From JANQSS01 sp965249735 (lineage in GTDB: Bacteria > Bacteroidota > Bacteroidia > Chitinophagales > Saprospiraceae), in contig CBDFMS010000020.1 of NCBI GenBank assembly GCA_965249735.1, positions 221,278 to 285,277 on the forward strand: a DNA stretch of 64,000 bases, in the 5' to 3' direction. The position numbers and the translations under genes are program-made. How positions within the stretch are numbered: the stretch's first letter is position 1; each line of letters starts with the position of its first letter. Below are positions 18,501 to 27,562 of the stretch, one piece after another. The notes beneath the pieces are model-generated. The model made no database searches, was not told the DNA's origin, and saw only the letters and a program-made list of their open reading frames with translations.

Positions 18501-21320
18501 AGTTCGTTGACCAATTGTCTTTTTGATGACACTTGCCCGGTCGGTTTTACTTGTACTTCATCTATTTTTAATGCCAATCCCCGCTTCAAGGATGGAGCAT
18601 CTGGCGATCTTAGAATAGCAGCATGCTCTGAGGCCATCGATGCCGGTACGTCAGTAGGCGCTCCGATCCATGATATAGATGGCCTTGCGAGAGTCGACGC
18701 AATACCCGGCGGAGAAATTGTCGATATCGGAGCGCATGAGTATCAAAACATCTTGACTGACCGCCCCTTGCATGTCGATCATTCGGTGGCAGAACCCGGT
18801 GATGGAACGGATTGGACTTGTGCGTTTCAAGATTTACAAGATGCACTTTCGGTGGCCCAGGCCGGTGATGAAATCTGGGTGGCTGCGGGTACCTACATGC
18901 CAACCTCCGACGGCAATCGATTGACTTCCTTTGTTTTACAAAACAACGTGGCCATCTATGGCGGTTTTGACGGTACAGAGACAGAACTCCTTCATCGTGA
19001 TTGGGCCACGAACGTCACAGTGTTAAGTGGTGATATTGGTGCGGTTGGCACGCACACAGACAACAGTTATAGCGTCGTATTGGGATCTGGAAGAGACAAC
19101 ACGGCTGTGTTAGATGGGTTTACCATTACTCGGGGCAATGCCAACGGTTCCGGCGATTTTCTTGACCCAGAACGTTGCGGCGGCGGCATGTATAGCAATG
19201 GTGGCAGTGCTCTTGTCCGCAATTGCTCTTTTATAGAAAATGCGTCGGAGTTTAGTGGTGGCGGGATGTATAATCTGTTCTCTTCTGCGCCACTTGTGAT
19301 CAATTGTCTGTTCGCTGGCAATACATCAGGCGAAGGGGGAGCCATGTCGAATATTGCGTCATCTTCGCCAAATCTCACCAATTGTGTTTTTATAGGCAAT
19401 CAGGCCTTAGGTAACGGAGGAGGATCGTACAACTTCAATGCTTCTGATCCTATATTGACCAATTGTTCCTTTTCCGGTAATACGGCCATCCTGGGAGCTG
19501 CCATATTCAATGCCTTGAATGCAGACGTACAAATGATCAATGGAATCATCTGGGGCCATGGTGTCTCGGCCATCGTCAATGATAATGGTGCAACCATGAA
19601 TGCGACAAACTCCATCTTAGAAGGAGGCTATGCTCCTTGCGTCTCTTGCCCGAGTGGCAACGGAAACATTGATCCGCTATTTGTTTTTCAACCTCCTGTT
19701 GGTCCCGGTGTATCGGGCGATTTACGATTACAAATGGGATCTCCGGCAATTGATGCCGCTGACACCACGAGTGCTCCGGGATTTGACTTTGATGGAAAAT
19801 TGCGGCCCATCGGCCCGGGTGATGATATTGGAGCTTTTGAGCACGGAATTAATTGCCCGGATGGTCACATCCTCTACGTGGACTATAGCGCCAATGGAGA
19901 AAACGATGGATCATCCTGGACAGACGCCTTTACTGATTTACAGAGTGCGCTGACCACCGTCTGTTCGAATATCGATGAGATTTGGGTGGCGTCAGGTACA
20001 TACAAACCGACCGAGAGCACAAATCGGCATGTCGCTTTTGTCATGAAAAACAACCTAAGAATCTATGGCGGATTCATCGGCAATGAAGCCGATAGTTTTG
20101 ACCTCAGTCTTCGCAATTTTAGCGCCAACACTACAATCCTAAGTGGCAACATCGGTGGACCAGATTCTACCGACAATAGCTATACCGTGGTCGTGGCTGT
20201 GAATGCCGACAGCACAGCCGTGTTGGATGGTTTTACGATCACTGATGGATACGGTGAGGCAGATTTTGGATTTCCTTCAGCACCGGCAAGAGGTGGTGGC
20301 CTGCATATCAATGGGGGTAACCCGACAATAGAAAACTGTGACTTTTCCAATAATACCGCGTTGTTTGGCGGTGGTATTTATGTTTTATTTTCAGATCCAA
20401 CAATCGCGCATTGCAATTTCATAGAAAACCGTCAAATCTTTGGAGGGTATGGCGGTGGCGGCATGATGTGCGAAGGAAATTCAAGCCCCGAAGTAAATGG
20501 CTGTGTGTTTGAGCAGAACTATGGCTTCTTCGGTGGAGGTGTTTATTTCTCCGGTGGCGACCCTCAAGTGGACAATTGTCAATTTGTAAATAATACAGGA
20601 ATATATGGTGCTGCCATCGCCAATGTTGGTGGCACAACAGCACGAATAACCAATAGCCTTATTCGGGACAATATGGCCTCTGTTTACGGAGGCGGTGTTG
20701 TAAATTATGCGCCTGCTACGCTGACCAACTGCACTATCGCGAGCAATCAGGCAAGCAACTTAGGTGGCGGTGTGTACAATGAGTCATCTTCACCAACGAT
20801 GACAAATTGTATTATTTGGGGAAACAATACGGGTATAGAAGGGTCAGGCACACCAATGGTCACCTACTCTATCGTTCAAGGCGGATACGCCGGTACAGGT
20901 AATCTGGATGAAGATCCAAACTTTGTGAGCTTGACCGATCTGCGTCCGCAGCCTTGTTCGCCGGCCATTGACGTAGGAGATAATGCCAGCAATGCATTGC
21001 CAACAGATATCCTTGGCAATCCGCGGATACTGAATGCCACTGGACTACCTTCCTCCATCATCGATATCGGCGCTTATGAAATGCAAAGTGATAACACGCT
21101 GCCGGCTACCTGGACAGGTTTTGGTAATGGCGTGCTTTGGTCCGATCCGGCCAATTGGAATGACGATTTTGTGCCACAATCCTGTCGTGACGTATTGATC
21201 CCTTTAGGTTCAGTTATTGTGCCCCCGGGATACGATGCAGAAGGAAGGACTTTGGAAGTGGTTCCCGGCGCCCAATTGATCGTTGATCCAGCGGCTACGA
21301 TGGATATTGAGAATGATTGA
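15579..21320 (+). CDS. Giant secreted subtilase with PA, MopE-like and beta-helix modules
   Basis: 1913 residues. Signal peptide MRNAYDLSSVVFYLFICVIC...SAQ; I9-type propeptide (GQYIIVLKENE ... YIEQDQRVYL) at about 63-150. A PA-like insert (about 185-310) precedes the S8 triad: D343 (IIDSGVD), H376 (RGHGSHVAG) and S533 (GTSMAAP). Next comes a calcium-like MopE motif (DCDDDDETIYPGAPEICDGK). Three tandem right-handed beta-helix modules follow, each opening with a variant of DWSNAFTDLQ and EIWVASGTY and rich in GGG/NC turns. The protein ends at TMDIEND with no recognisable T9SS sorting domain, unusual for such a surface protein; it may be truncated or use a non-canonical signal. Likely extracellular. 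Confidence 0.88.
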   Translation: MRNAYDLSSVVFYLFICVICIVPASAQQETDAAGNKNLVASNEQPQERIANKKAVAPEYIPGQYIIVLKENETTRGLKTKTYAERQIRMRQEAEAIVNRHDILSNKVGHVYGSSIKGFAIKNLNDTELEKLRQDPQVKYIEQDQRVYLSDDTPALNSRSDGNASSSTKISAGTSSAGSPSNVGCSPVVIDGQSYRSGVALFGAVQFSISGEISLVYDGSFPFTDACQPIQNDLTGKIALIDRGSCEFGFKALQAQNAGAIGVIIVNNTTGDMLPMGPGAVGDSVTIPVMSIRSEDGHTVKSALNYGTVMASMDNQMSVQCSPWGINRVNGGESGAGKRAWIIDSGVDTLHPDLNVNTALSVTFYPGTTSPQDERGHGSHVAGIVAAIDNAYGVKGVASGAEIVAVRVFPASGSSSVSIIIAGVNYVAANAALADVANMSLGGPYSMAEDSAVIAASANCRFVLSAGNDSHDANNNSPARVNGPNIYTVSAMDINDNFASFSNYSNPPIDYCEPGVDVLSCDLNGTYSFKNGTSMAAPHLTGLLLLGDVCSFSSVQGDPDGTPDFIGVQVPLPLTDIDGDSFTSCADCDDDDETIYPGAPEICDGKDNDCDGIIDNGTICCSGSHILYVKEGATGHNSGSDWSNAFTDLQHAFNSPCPNITEIWIAEGTYYPSCDLNREESFVLRNGLAIYGGFPGLSGQEDNMTVRDFEQYVTTLSGDLRGDDSLNYTHYEDNTNGVVLSINLDSTAVLDGVTVASGKGSFTNSSGMQNINSSPTIRNCTFQDNYGYGGAMSIVGGSPSITNCLFFRNKGYNRGGGIKITEGNATISSCTFIKNNAQFGGGIAFQNLTNAVYQVNVSNSVFRDHVADSTSSSSSGGAYVQIDIGFSEITFTNSTFYNNRTVGNPNSSHGGHMHIYGEVDLINCTFSQGHAAGSGGAIYADTFQSIGIVNALNCIFADHTADNGSPTIGAVNGASSSLTNCLFDDTCPVGFTCTSSIFNANPRFKDGASGDLRIAACSEAIDAGTSVGAPIHDIDGLARVDAIPGGEIVDIGAHEYQNILTDRPLHVDHSVAEPGDGTDWTCAFQDLQDALSVAQAGDEIWVAAGTYMPTSDGNRLTSFVLQNNVAIYGGFDGTETELLHRDWATNVTVLSGDIGAVGTHTDNSYSVVLGSGRDNTAVLDGFTITRGNANGSGDFLDPERCGGGMYSNGGSALVRNCSFIENASEFSGGGMYNLFSSAPLVINCLFAGNTSGEGGAMSNIASSSPNLTNCVFIGNQALGNGGGSYNFNASDPILTNCSFSGNTAILGAAIFNALNADVQMINGIIWGHGVSAIVNDNGATMNATNSILEGGYAPCVSCPSGNGNIDPLFVFQPPVGPGVSGDLRLQMGSPAIDAADTTSAPGFDFDGKLRPIGPGDDIGAFEHGINCPDGHILYVDYSANGENDGSSWTDAFTDLQSALTTVCSNIDEIWVASGTYKPTESTNRHVAFVMKNNLRIYGGFIGNEADSFDLSLRNFSANTTILSGNIGGPDSTDNSYTVVVAVNADSTAVLDGFTITDGYGEADFGFPSAPARGGGLHINGGNPTIENCDFSNNTALFGGGIYVLFSDPTIAHCNFIENRQIFGGYGGGGMMCEGNSSPEVNGCVFEQNYGFFGGGVYFSGGDPQVDNCQFVNNTGIYGAAIANVGGTTARITNSLIRDNMASVYGGGVVNYAPATLTNCTIASNQASNLGGGVYNESSSPTMTNCIIWGNNTGIEGSGTPMVTYSIVQGGYAGTGNLDEDPNFVSLTDLRPQPCSPAIDVGDNASNALPTDILGNPRILNATGLPSSIIDIGAYEMQSDNTLPATWTGFGNGVLWSDPANWNDDFVPQSCRDVLIPLGSVIVPPGYDAEGRTLEVVPGAQLIVDPAATMDIEND

Positions 21321-21497
21321 TGGAAATGTGAAAAGCAGGAAATGAATTAAATCATGTCATTAATTCATAATGCATTAATTGTGTGACGATCTTCACAAAA
21401 TTGGATTGCACCATATATTTTGATAAATAGTCAAAATAAATTTGGTTCATGAAATGATTTACAAGTGCTTCGGACACGCACCGACTCCAGCCTACAA

Positions 21498-23708
21498 TTA
21501 AATTTTAATAATGCGCTTACGCACCAATAAATTATCCTCTTCATCAAATACAGTGAGGATATATACACCGGAAATTAATTCCGCCAGTGATATCCTGGTG
21601 TCATTTGTTTTATTTATCAGGCATGTTTCTCCTACCATATTCACGACCCGAATAATTTTTGTCCCTTCCAGGTCCATGTGTATAAAATTATGAGTGGGAT
21701 TGGGATAAATAATTTTTTCATCAAAGTGGGGTTCTGCAATTCCGGTAGATAGCAGTGATTGAATGGCAGCATAGGCATCGATTTTTCCGGACCCCCAAAT
21801 AGTCGGGTCGGGATTATTTGTCGTGTGTTCATCCGTCATAGCTGTATTAGCTAAAATACTTTTTATGTCTTCAGGTGTCGCATCAGGTTGGGCTTCCAAT
21901 AATAAGGCGACAATACCGGCAACCATAGGAGATGACATCGAAGTACCGCTCAATTCTCCATAATAATAATCATGAGCCGTGGAGGCATCGGTATATTGGT
22001 GGACGACAGCATCATAACTGGATCCACCAACCAAATAGTCTTCGTCAAATGAATTCAATGCTGATGCCAGGGTTAAGCCCGGAGCTGTAATATCCGGCTT
22101 ATACCGGCCATCGGTTGTCGGGCCATGACTCGAAAAGGGAACAATGTCGCCTTCATCGACATAAGTGGCATAGGAAAGGCTCTGACCCGAAATATTGACA
22201 AAGTTTACCTTGGATGCATAGGCCCCGACAGCAATGGCCGATTCTGTGCACGCCATTTCGCCTACGGTATAATTGTTGTCGCCGGTTGAAGCTTCCGGAA
22301 AGCCAAACGTAACAAATTCATTGTAATAACCCCTGGATTCATACACATAACCCATCCACACGTGCGCACTACCGCTATTGGCCTTTACAGAAATGGCAAC
22401 GAGGTCATTGGTCTGACTGTGGATATCGAAAAAGGCATGGGGCTTTCCATTTAGCCCATCTATATTGGCGGTCAACGTCACAAAAACGGTATCGCCATTC
22501 GAGGTAATTAAAAATGTATCTAACGAAGTGTCATCGGTGCAAATAAAATTTGTTGTAGAAGACACATTGGGGCCTTTATAGGTCCGTAGGTCAACGCAAA
22601 ATGACGCACCTGCATCGCCCCATACATCGATCCATGTTTTGCGCTCGGGAAAACCGGAATTCCAATTAATAAAACTGCGAAGAATGGTATCGGATTCAGA
22701 AAAATGCTTGAATAAATGCAGGTTTCGTTCGCCATTATTTCCTGCCGAAATGGTGAATATTTTGCCGGCGCCGGTCAAATTATCGACAGCCTGGCTAAAT
22801 AAGGAACTTCCGTCATGTGGTCCGATACTGCACCCCCAACTTAAATTCGCAATGGCGGGTTTTCCTTCGGAAGCGGCGTATTCGAATATATAATTAATCC
22901 CATCGACGATATCCGTCATACCTGTATTGAACCATTGCGACTGGGCCGGTGTAATGCCGACCAACACCAAATCACTGGCGTAGGCCACACCGCGATATGC
23001 AGTGCCATTCCCCCCAAATCCCGAACCTGCGGCAATGCCTGCCACATGGGCTCCATGAGATTCATTTGGATTATCTGATTGTTGAGCAATCATTTCTGCG
23101 GTATCCACCATTTCATGCCCATAGCTATAATCCGGAGGCGGAGAGCCCGTTGATTTTTGTTCCCAAATCCGTTTCACACGATATGTACTACCATCTTCCG
23201 TATAGAATGTCGGGTGCGTATAATCAAATCCAACATCCAATATGCCGACTACCACATCTTTTCCGGAATAGGCCTGTGGCAAGGCCAGACCTTCGTGGAC
23301 TTGATTGACATTCGTTTTCGTTCTGGCGGCTTCTAAGTTGAGATTAATCGGTTGATCGAGTTCTATGTATTCAATGCCTTTTTCAATCAGCGCGAGTGCA
23401 CGGACGGATTCGATGGGAATTTTAATCGTCCGGATATTTCCCGCTTTTGTGCCTGTCAGAATACCTAAATCAGAGAGGCTACTTTCCGATAATTCATTAT
23501 TTACTTTGATGAAGGCATTGATATAATGTTGACTATTGATCTGCGATACGACATATAAGGAAGCCGAAGGTGATAGCGATTGTGATGCCGGCGTAGTCAA
23601 AAATTGCTGTGTTAATGCCGATAAATTCCCTTTATTTTCAATTGTCTGGGCATTGGTTTGTACAAGGCAATATATCAGGCAAATGAACAGGCAGAAAAAC
23701 TGGCGCAC
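21498..23708 (-). CDS. Secreted S8 subtilase with T9SS type A sorting domain
   Basis: 736 residues. Signal peptide MRQFFCLFICLIYCLVQTNA. Catalytic residues are D158 (GILDVGFD), H218 (ESHGAHVAG) and S590 (SGTSMSSPMVAG), with the oxyanion region ISAGNNGERN near 320. A long insert sits between His and Ser (about 340-480), beta-rich, as in Bacteroidota class C5a-like subtilases. The T9SS sorting domain covers about 660-736, with YPNPTHNFIHMDLEG and a final VRKRIIKI. The product should be exported by T9SS and attached or released. It converges with the giant subtilase, 177 bp apart. The tail remnants elsewhere match the end of this type of gene. Confidence 0.92.
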   Translation of the reverse strand: MRQFFCLFICLIYCLVQTNAQTIENKGNLSALTQQFLTTPASQSLSPSASLYVVSQINSQHYINAFIKVNNELSESSLSDLGILTGTKAGNIRTIKIPIESVRALALIEKGIEYIELDQPINLNLEAARTKTNVNQVHEGLALPQAYSGKDVVVGILDVGFDYTHPTFYTEDGSTYRVKRIWEQKSTGSPPPDYSYGHEMVDTAEMIAQQSDNPNESHGAHVAGIAAGSGFGGNGTAYRGVAYASDLVLVGITPAQSQWFNTGMTDIVDGINYIFEYAASEGKPAIANLSWGCSIGPHDGSSLFSQAVDNLTGAGKIFTISAGNNGERNLHLFKHFSESDTILRSFINWNSGFPERKTWIDVWGDAGASFCVDLRTYKGPNVSSTTNFICTDDTSLDTFLITSNGDTVFVTLTANIDGLNGKPHAFFDIHSQTNDLVAISVKANSGSAHVWMGYVYESRGYYNEFVTFGFPEASTGDNNYTVGEMACTESAIAVGAYASKVNFVNISGQSLSYATYVDEGDIVPFSSHGPTTDGRYKPDITAPGLTLASALNSFDEDYLVGGSSYDAVVHQYTDASTAHDYYYGELSGTSMSSPMVAGIVALLLEAQPDATPEDIKSILANTAMTDEHTTNNPDPTIWGSGKIDAYAAIQSLLSTGIAEPHFDEKIIYPNPTHNFIHMDLEGTKIIRVVNMVGETCLINKTNDTRISLAELISGVYILTVFDEEDNLLVRKRIIKI

Positions 23709-23780
23709 GGTTTGGTAATTTTAGTTAGCAGAGTGAGGTCTTAAATGTACAACATATTTCATGCGAGGTGTCAAGCCATG

Positions 23781-23917
23781 AGTCGATCGTGTGGGCACAG
23801 TATTGTTTTGGCACGTGAAATTTGGTAACTTAGAGACATGTGATATATCGGCCACTTTTCCGGATATAACCTGATATTTGGGTGTGTCGGGAAGTTGGTT
23901 TCGGGTATATAGTTGTT
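23781..23917 (+). repeat. Dispersed repeat family B, copy 2
   Basis: A shorter, more diverged copy of the elements at 3027 and 61449. Recognisable blocks are TTGGTAACTTAGAGACATG, TATATCGGCCAC, TTCCGGATATAACCTGATA and the end CGGGTATATAGTTGTTA. It lies just upstream of the promoter side of the minus-strand subtilase and about 640 bp before the lipoprotein gene. Confidence 0.7.
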
Positions 23918-24555
23918 ACATGTCATCTTTGAAAAACCAATTTAGTTAAATAAGAAATCCTAAATTATCTCAAACAGATCAATAGACATTACATTAGAAA
24001 ATCCAAGGCATATTAGATATTGTGTCTTTCTAATATTTTGGAATCTTGGAATTTCACTTTACTGCCAATCCACAAATACGAATTCTTGTTTTCCAAATAA
24101 CAATCCAATCCGAATAAATTTCTGAACTTTTGAATAACAATTTATTATGTCGAGATTCTTCAGCATATCTTATTATAAATAAAATAATGAACTCAAACTT
24201 GGTTGTAGAACCAGGAAATATTATTGAACATTCACTTGAATATTGGAATACTAGAATAGAATATTTACCTGGGTTCATTAATAAAAAGAAGTTCGGTGTT
24301 GATTCTATTTGGATTGAAGATCACAGATTATCAATAGCGGGTTTTCTGCCAGAATGTTTAATTGCAGTTGGGATATCCCCATAACCACCGCTTTGATATA
24401 TCCTTGTTATTCAGTATCTTCGAAGGACACGCAGGGTAAAATATTATATCCTGCTTTTGAAAAGTGTGGATTATGGGCTGCGATATATTTCACTATCCCT
24501 ACTCCTCAGTTGCTGCGCAGCTACTACTTTTTTTTACGAGTAAAAAAATATAATT
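23918..24555. other. Stretch without a confident gene
   Basis: A short frame (24187-24384, MNSNLVVEPGNIIEHSLEYW) is open but has no recognisable family and is overlapped by an equally long antisense frame, so I do not call it. A 10-bp palindrome GCTGCGCAGC occurs near 24513, shortly before the lipoprotein gene. Confidence 0.4.
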
Positions 24556-25146
24556 ATGCATCCTCTTATCCGGATTTTGTTGTTGTTGTTATTCATTGCT
24601 TCATGTTCACCAGTCAAGAACGAGAGACCACAAGGCCCATCTGCACCAGCCCCGCCGGCAGGTACGGATTACACTAGTCCGGGAAACTTTGGAAAGGTAG
24701 GCGTTGATCCTCATGAACCAGGAGAACCAACAAGGGATGTTCCTGTTAACGGCTGGATGGAAGAAGGGGGTCTTATGGGAAGCTCCATTGCTGAGAGGGC
24801 AAAGTGGGATTCCATCCATAGGTTCCAACAATGTCCTGAGTATGCTATTTATGTTTTTGCCGAGACTACTGCCCGGACCGTTGCAAACTGTGCAGACCAG
24901 CAGGGATTCAAACAGATCTGCGAGAGTTGTAAGAAAAAGGCATATAAACGGGCGGTAAACGCTGTTCGTTCTTGCGAAACGGCCCCAAGTTGCCGCGGAA
25001 GAATCACCCAGGTGGGTACGGAGTGGAGTTGTTTTTTCTCCCAAGCAGTTCTTGGAGTGGATGTAGATGGTAATCAGATCTTAGGTCCTATCGTATGGTA
25101 TAAGGACTGTTGGACTCAGTATAAAATTGAGTGCATTTCACTATAG
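24556..25146 (+). CDS. Cysteine-rich lipoprotein, unknown function
   Basis: 196 residues. The N-terminus MHPLIRILLLLLFIASC has a clean lipobox with the lipidated cysteine at C17. A proline-rich linker follows (GPSAPAPPAGTDYTSPGN), then a cysteine-rich C-terminal half with CADQQGFKQICESCKKKAYK and RSCETAPSCRG. At least nine cysteines after the linker suggest disulfides in the periplasm or outside. I do not recognise a family. It stands alone, with an IS3 element 155 bp downstream. Confidence 0.65.
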   Translation: MHPLIRILLLLLFIASCSPVKNERPQGPSAPAPPAGTDYTSPGNFGKVGVDPHEPGEPTRDVPVNGWMEEGGLMGSSIAERAKWDSIHRFQQCPEYAIYVFAETTARTVANCADQQGFKQICESCKKKAYKRAVNAVRSCETAPSCRGRITQVGTEWSCFFSQAVLGVDVDGNQILGPIVWYKDCWTQYKIECISL

Positions 25147-25356
25147 GTTAGTAGTGGTAGATGTAGGGCTAGGCCATCTTGATGTATTTATCAGACCGGT
25201 GACTGACCTAATCTTACAAGCAATTCGTACATCGTTTAATTAATATCAGGTACACCGTCTGTTTGATAATTAGAATTTCTCGAAATAATACGGATGCCTT
25301 TGAAAGCTTCCCCAAAAACTGGACGATTCAAAACTAAAGTATTAAATTGAATTGTC

Positions 25357-25623
25357 ATGAAGAAATCAAGATTTACAGAAAGTCAGATTGTATCGATTCT
25401 AAAGGCTCATGAAGCTGGTCGCAAGACTTCTGATTTGTGTCGTGAAAATGGTATCAGCGAAGCTACCTTTTATAACTGGCGCAAGAAGTATGGTGGCATG
25501 GAAACTACTCAGTTGAAGAAATTAAAAGAGCTTGAGCTGGAGAATCAACGACTGAAACGCATGTATGCAGAGCTGAGTTTAGATCATCGTATTCTCAAAG
25601 ATGTGATTGAAAAAAAGTTCTAA
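25357..25623 (+). CDS. IS3-family transposase OrfA
   Basis: 88 residues. MKKSRFTESQIVSILKAHEA opens a helix-turn-helix (SDLCRENGISEATFYNWRKK), followed by a leucine-zipper-like helix (LKELELENQRLKRMYAELSL). It binds the IS ends and regulates the fused transposase. The end of the gene has A AAA AAG (about 25612-25618), a classical -1 slippery heptamer. In the -1 frame, reading continues as VLKPRAKRQIAKG directly into OrfB, so an OrfAB fusion is the probable active transposase. Confidence 0.93.
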   Translation: MKKSRFTESQIVSILKAHEAGRKTSDLCRENGISEATFYNWRKKYGGMETTQLKKLKELELENQRLKRMYAELSLDHRILKDVIEKKF

Positions 25624-25658
25624 AGCCTCGTGCTAAACGGCAAATAGCAAAGGGAATC

Positions 25659-26534
25659 ATGGAAACGTACGAGGTAAATATCACACAAGCTTGTCGTGTC
25701 ATTAATTTGAGCAAGTCTGTTTATTACTACAAACTCAAAGAATCGCAAGACGATCAGGTTATTAGCATGCTCTCTGAGTTATCCAAGCGGCATCCGACAA
25801 ACGGATTTTGGAAGCTCTTTCACAGGATCAGATTAGCAGGCATGAGATGGAATCACAAGCGGGTATATCGTGTTTATAAACAAATGAATTTGAACATAAA
25901 GGTTAAACGCAAAAAACGGTTACCTAGTCGAAACAGAGTCCCATTAGTAGTCCCAGGCCGAATGAATGAAACATGGTCAATGGATTTCATGAGTGATGCA
26001 TTAGAAAATGGGCGCAAGTTCCGCACATTAAATATCATGGATGATTTTAATCGCAAAGCACTGGCTATTGAAGCAGACTTTTCTTTGCCTGCCACAAGAG
26101 TTATTCGAGTGCTGGAGCGAATAATATACTTTAAAGGCAAGCCAAAGCGAATACGTGTGGACAACGGCCCAGAATTTACGTCCGCTGAATTTACAGACTG
26201 GTGTGCTGATAACAATATTGCCGTTCTATTTATTCAACCAGGAAAGCCAAGTCAAAATGGATTTATCGAACGATTTAATAAAAGCTACCGTACCGCCGTT
26301 TTAAATGCATATTGGTTTGAAGAACTCAGACAAGTGCGCATCTTAACGGAGAAATGGTTGGAGGACTATAACAATTTAAGGCCACATGATGCGCTGAACA
26401 ACTTACCTCCAACACTCTACACGCAACAGGCAGCATTAATTGTGGAAAACAACAACAGCGATCATTCTATACCGGCTACGTTAAATTGTTTACCACGAAT
26501 TAACACTACTGATAATATTAATGAATTTTTATAA
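25659..26534 (+). CDS. IS3-family transposase OrfB (DDE integrase core)
   Basis: 291 residues from the first ATG; in vivo likely produced by -1 frameshifting from OrfA. Helical HTH_21-like region first (KRHPTNGFWKLFHRIRLAG), then the rve core with the catalytic triad D109 (WSMDFMSDAL), D168 (RVDNGPEFTS) and E204 (NGFIERFNKSYR). It ends in the usual LRPHDALNNLPPTLY. Intact. Confidence 0.93.
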   Translation: METYEVNITQACRVINLSKSVYYYKLKESQDDQVISMLSELSKRHPTNGFWKLFHRIRLAGMRWNHKRVYRVYKQMNLNIKVKRKKRLPSRNRVPLVVPGRMNETWSMDFMSDALENGRKFRTLNIMDDFNRKALAIEADFSLPATRVIRVLERIIYFKGKPKRIRVDNGPEFTSAEFTDWCADNNIAVLFIQPGKPSQNGFIERFNKSYRTAVLNAYWFEELRQVRILTEKWLEDYNNLRPHDALNNLPPTLYTQQAALIVENNNSDHSIPATLNCLPRINTTDNINEFL

Positions 26535-26619
26535 TTTTAACACGTCCTATTAAAGGGAAGCCCACACCTTCAACATCGTCTATTTATAACCAATTCGAAT
26601 CAACTTCCTGAATATGCAC

Positions 26620-27085
26620 CAATATTCTTAGTGAATCAGAAGTGTTGAAATTATTAGCTGCTCCCAAGACTATAAAGCACAAATCGATCTTGATACTGAT
26701 CTAAAGTGGAGGACTCGGGATCAGTGAATTGAATCAGGTACGGAATGAAGATTGACATAGCGATGAAGGCTATATTTTTATTAACGGATCAAAAGGCAAG
26801 AAGAACTGGAGAACTGTACTGGCACAACAATTACTTTATATTCTTCGCCGATACTACCAGGATTACAATCCTGGAAATTGGTTATTCGAAGGACGGGAGG
26901 GAGATCAATATAGCACATCAAGAATCACAAAAATCTTTCGACGTTCCGTTAAAGAAACCAATATCAAGCCATGGGCTACTGTTCATAATTTATGGCATAG
27001 TTTTGCTACTCATTTACTTCAATCGGGTACTAATTTGCGATAGGTTTAAAATGTCCTGGGGCATAAGTCAATAATTAGAGTATTC
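26620..27085 (+). pseudogene. Decayed tyrosine recombinase
   Basis: One continuous frame reads LSESEVLKLLAAPKT, SGGLGISELNQV, DEGYIFINGSKGKKNW, LLYILRRYYQDYNPGNWLFE, SRITKIFRRSVKETNIKPWA and TVHNLWHSFATHLLQSGTNL, an XerC/D-like catalytic domain. It is interrupted by stops at 26702, 26753, 27041 and 27047. The catalytic box HNLRHSFATH has Arg replaced by Trp, and the region around the nucleophilic Tyr is gone. Decay is by substitutions, not indels, so it is biological. It lies just downstream of the IS3 element and upstream of repeat A copy 2. Confidence 0.82.
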
Positions 27086-27303
27086 AAAGTCCTTTGGGAT
27101 CGTATTTTAGGAAATAGAAAAAATCTTATGATTTGGGGTATTGATTGAATTGGTTAATTGTAATGACGGAGAAAAGGTGAACTTGAATTTAAAAACTACA
27201 AATGATAATTACGAGAACAAAGAATAAAGACGTCATGTAACAAGCCGCGACCACGCCATCTCCCACCTTCGGTTTCGGGCCAGCGGGTGCAACCAGACTG
27301 ATC

Positions 27304-27543
27304 TCTTCAATCAGGCTTTCATTGGAAATCATTTACTCATACCTCACAGACCATGTCCTAAAATAAGAAGCGCCCTACGCGCATTACGTAACGCGTCTTT
27401 TGAATTTCCCGTCATTATGGCGTAACTTACACATTGACAAGATTCCATCACGTTCCGGGTATTTCTAATATATGAGGTATATCCGGAATATTGGATAAGC
27501 ATATAAGCGATCTATCCGGAATGGTGGCGGGTATATGGATGTT
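27304..27543 (+). repeat. Dispersed repeat family A, copy 2
   Basis: Same element as 1529-1769, very similar from GTATTTCTAATATATGAGG through TATATCCGGAATATTGG to GGCGGGTATATGGATGTT. It ends 20 bp before the start of a small membrane protein gene. It is preceded by TAACAAGCCGCGACCACG, a string that recurs as TAACAAGCCATGACCACG at 52798. Confidence 0.85.
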
Positions 27544-27562
27544 GTAAAACATTGATGACTAC

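Larger units (their letters stand above)
25301..26566 (+). mobile_element. Complete IS3-family insertion sequence (IS407-like)
   Basis: 1266 bp between imperfect inverted ends: left TGAAAGCTTCCCCAAAAACT, right (reverse complement) TGTGGGCTTCCCTTTAATAG, both followed by GGACG-type blocks. A 4-bp target duplication CCTT flanks it (25297-25300 and 26567-26570), the size typical of the IS407 branch. It carries orfA and orfB in -1 relation. Ends, target duplication and both frames look intact, so it may be active or recently so. Confidence 0.9.

Noticed and set aside
23925..24555. Small ORFs at 24054-24384
   Set aside because: Sense and antisense frames are equally open, AT-rich and without similarity; no start context or conserved neighbour.
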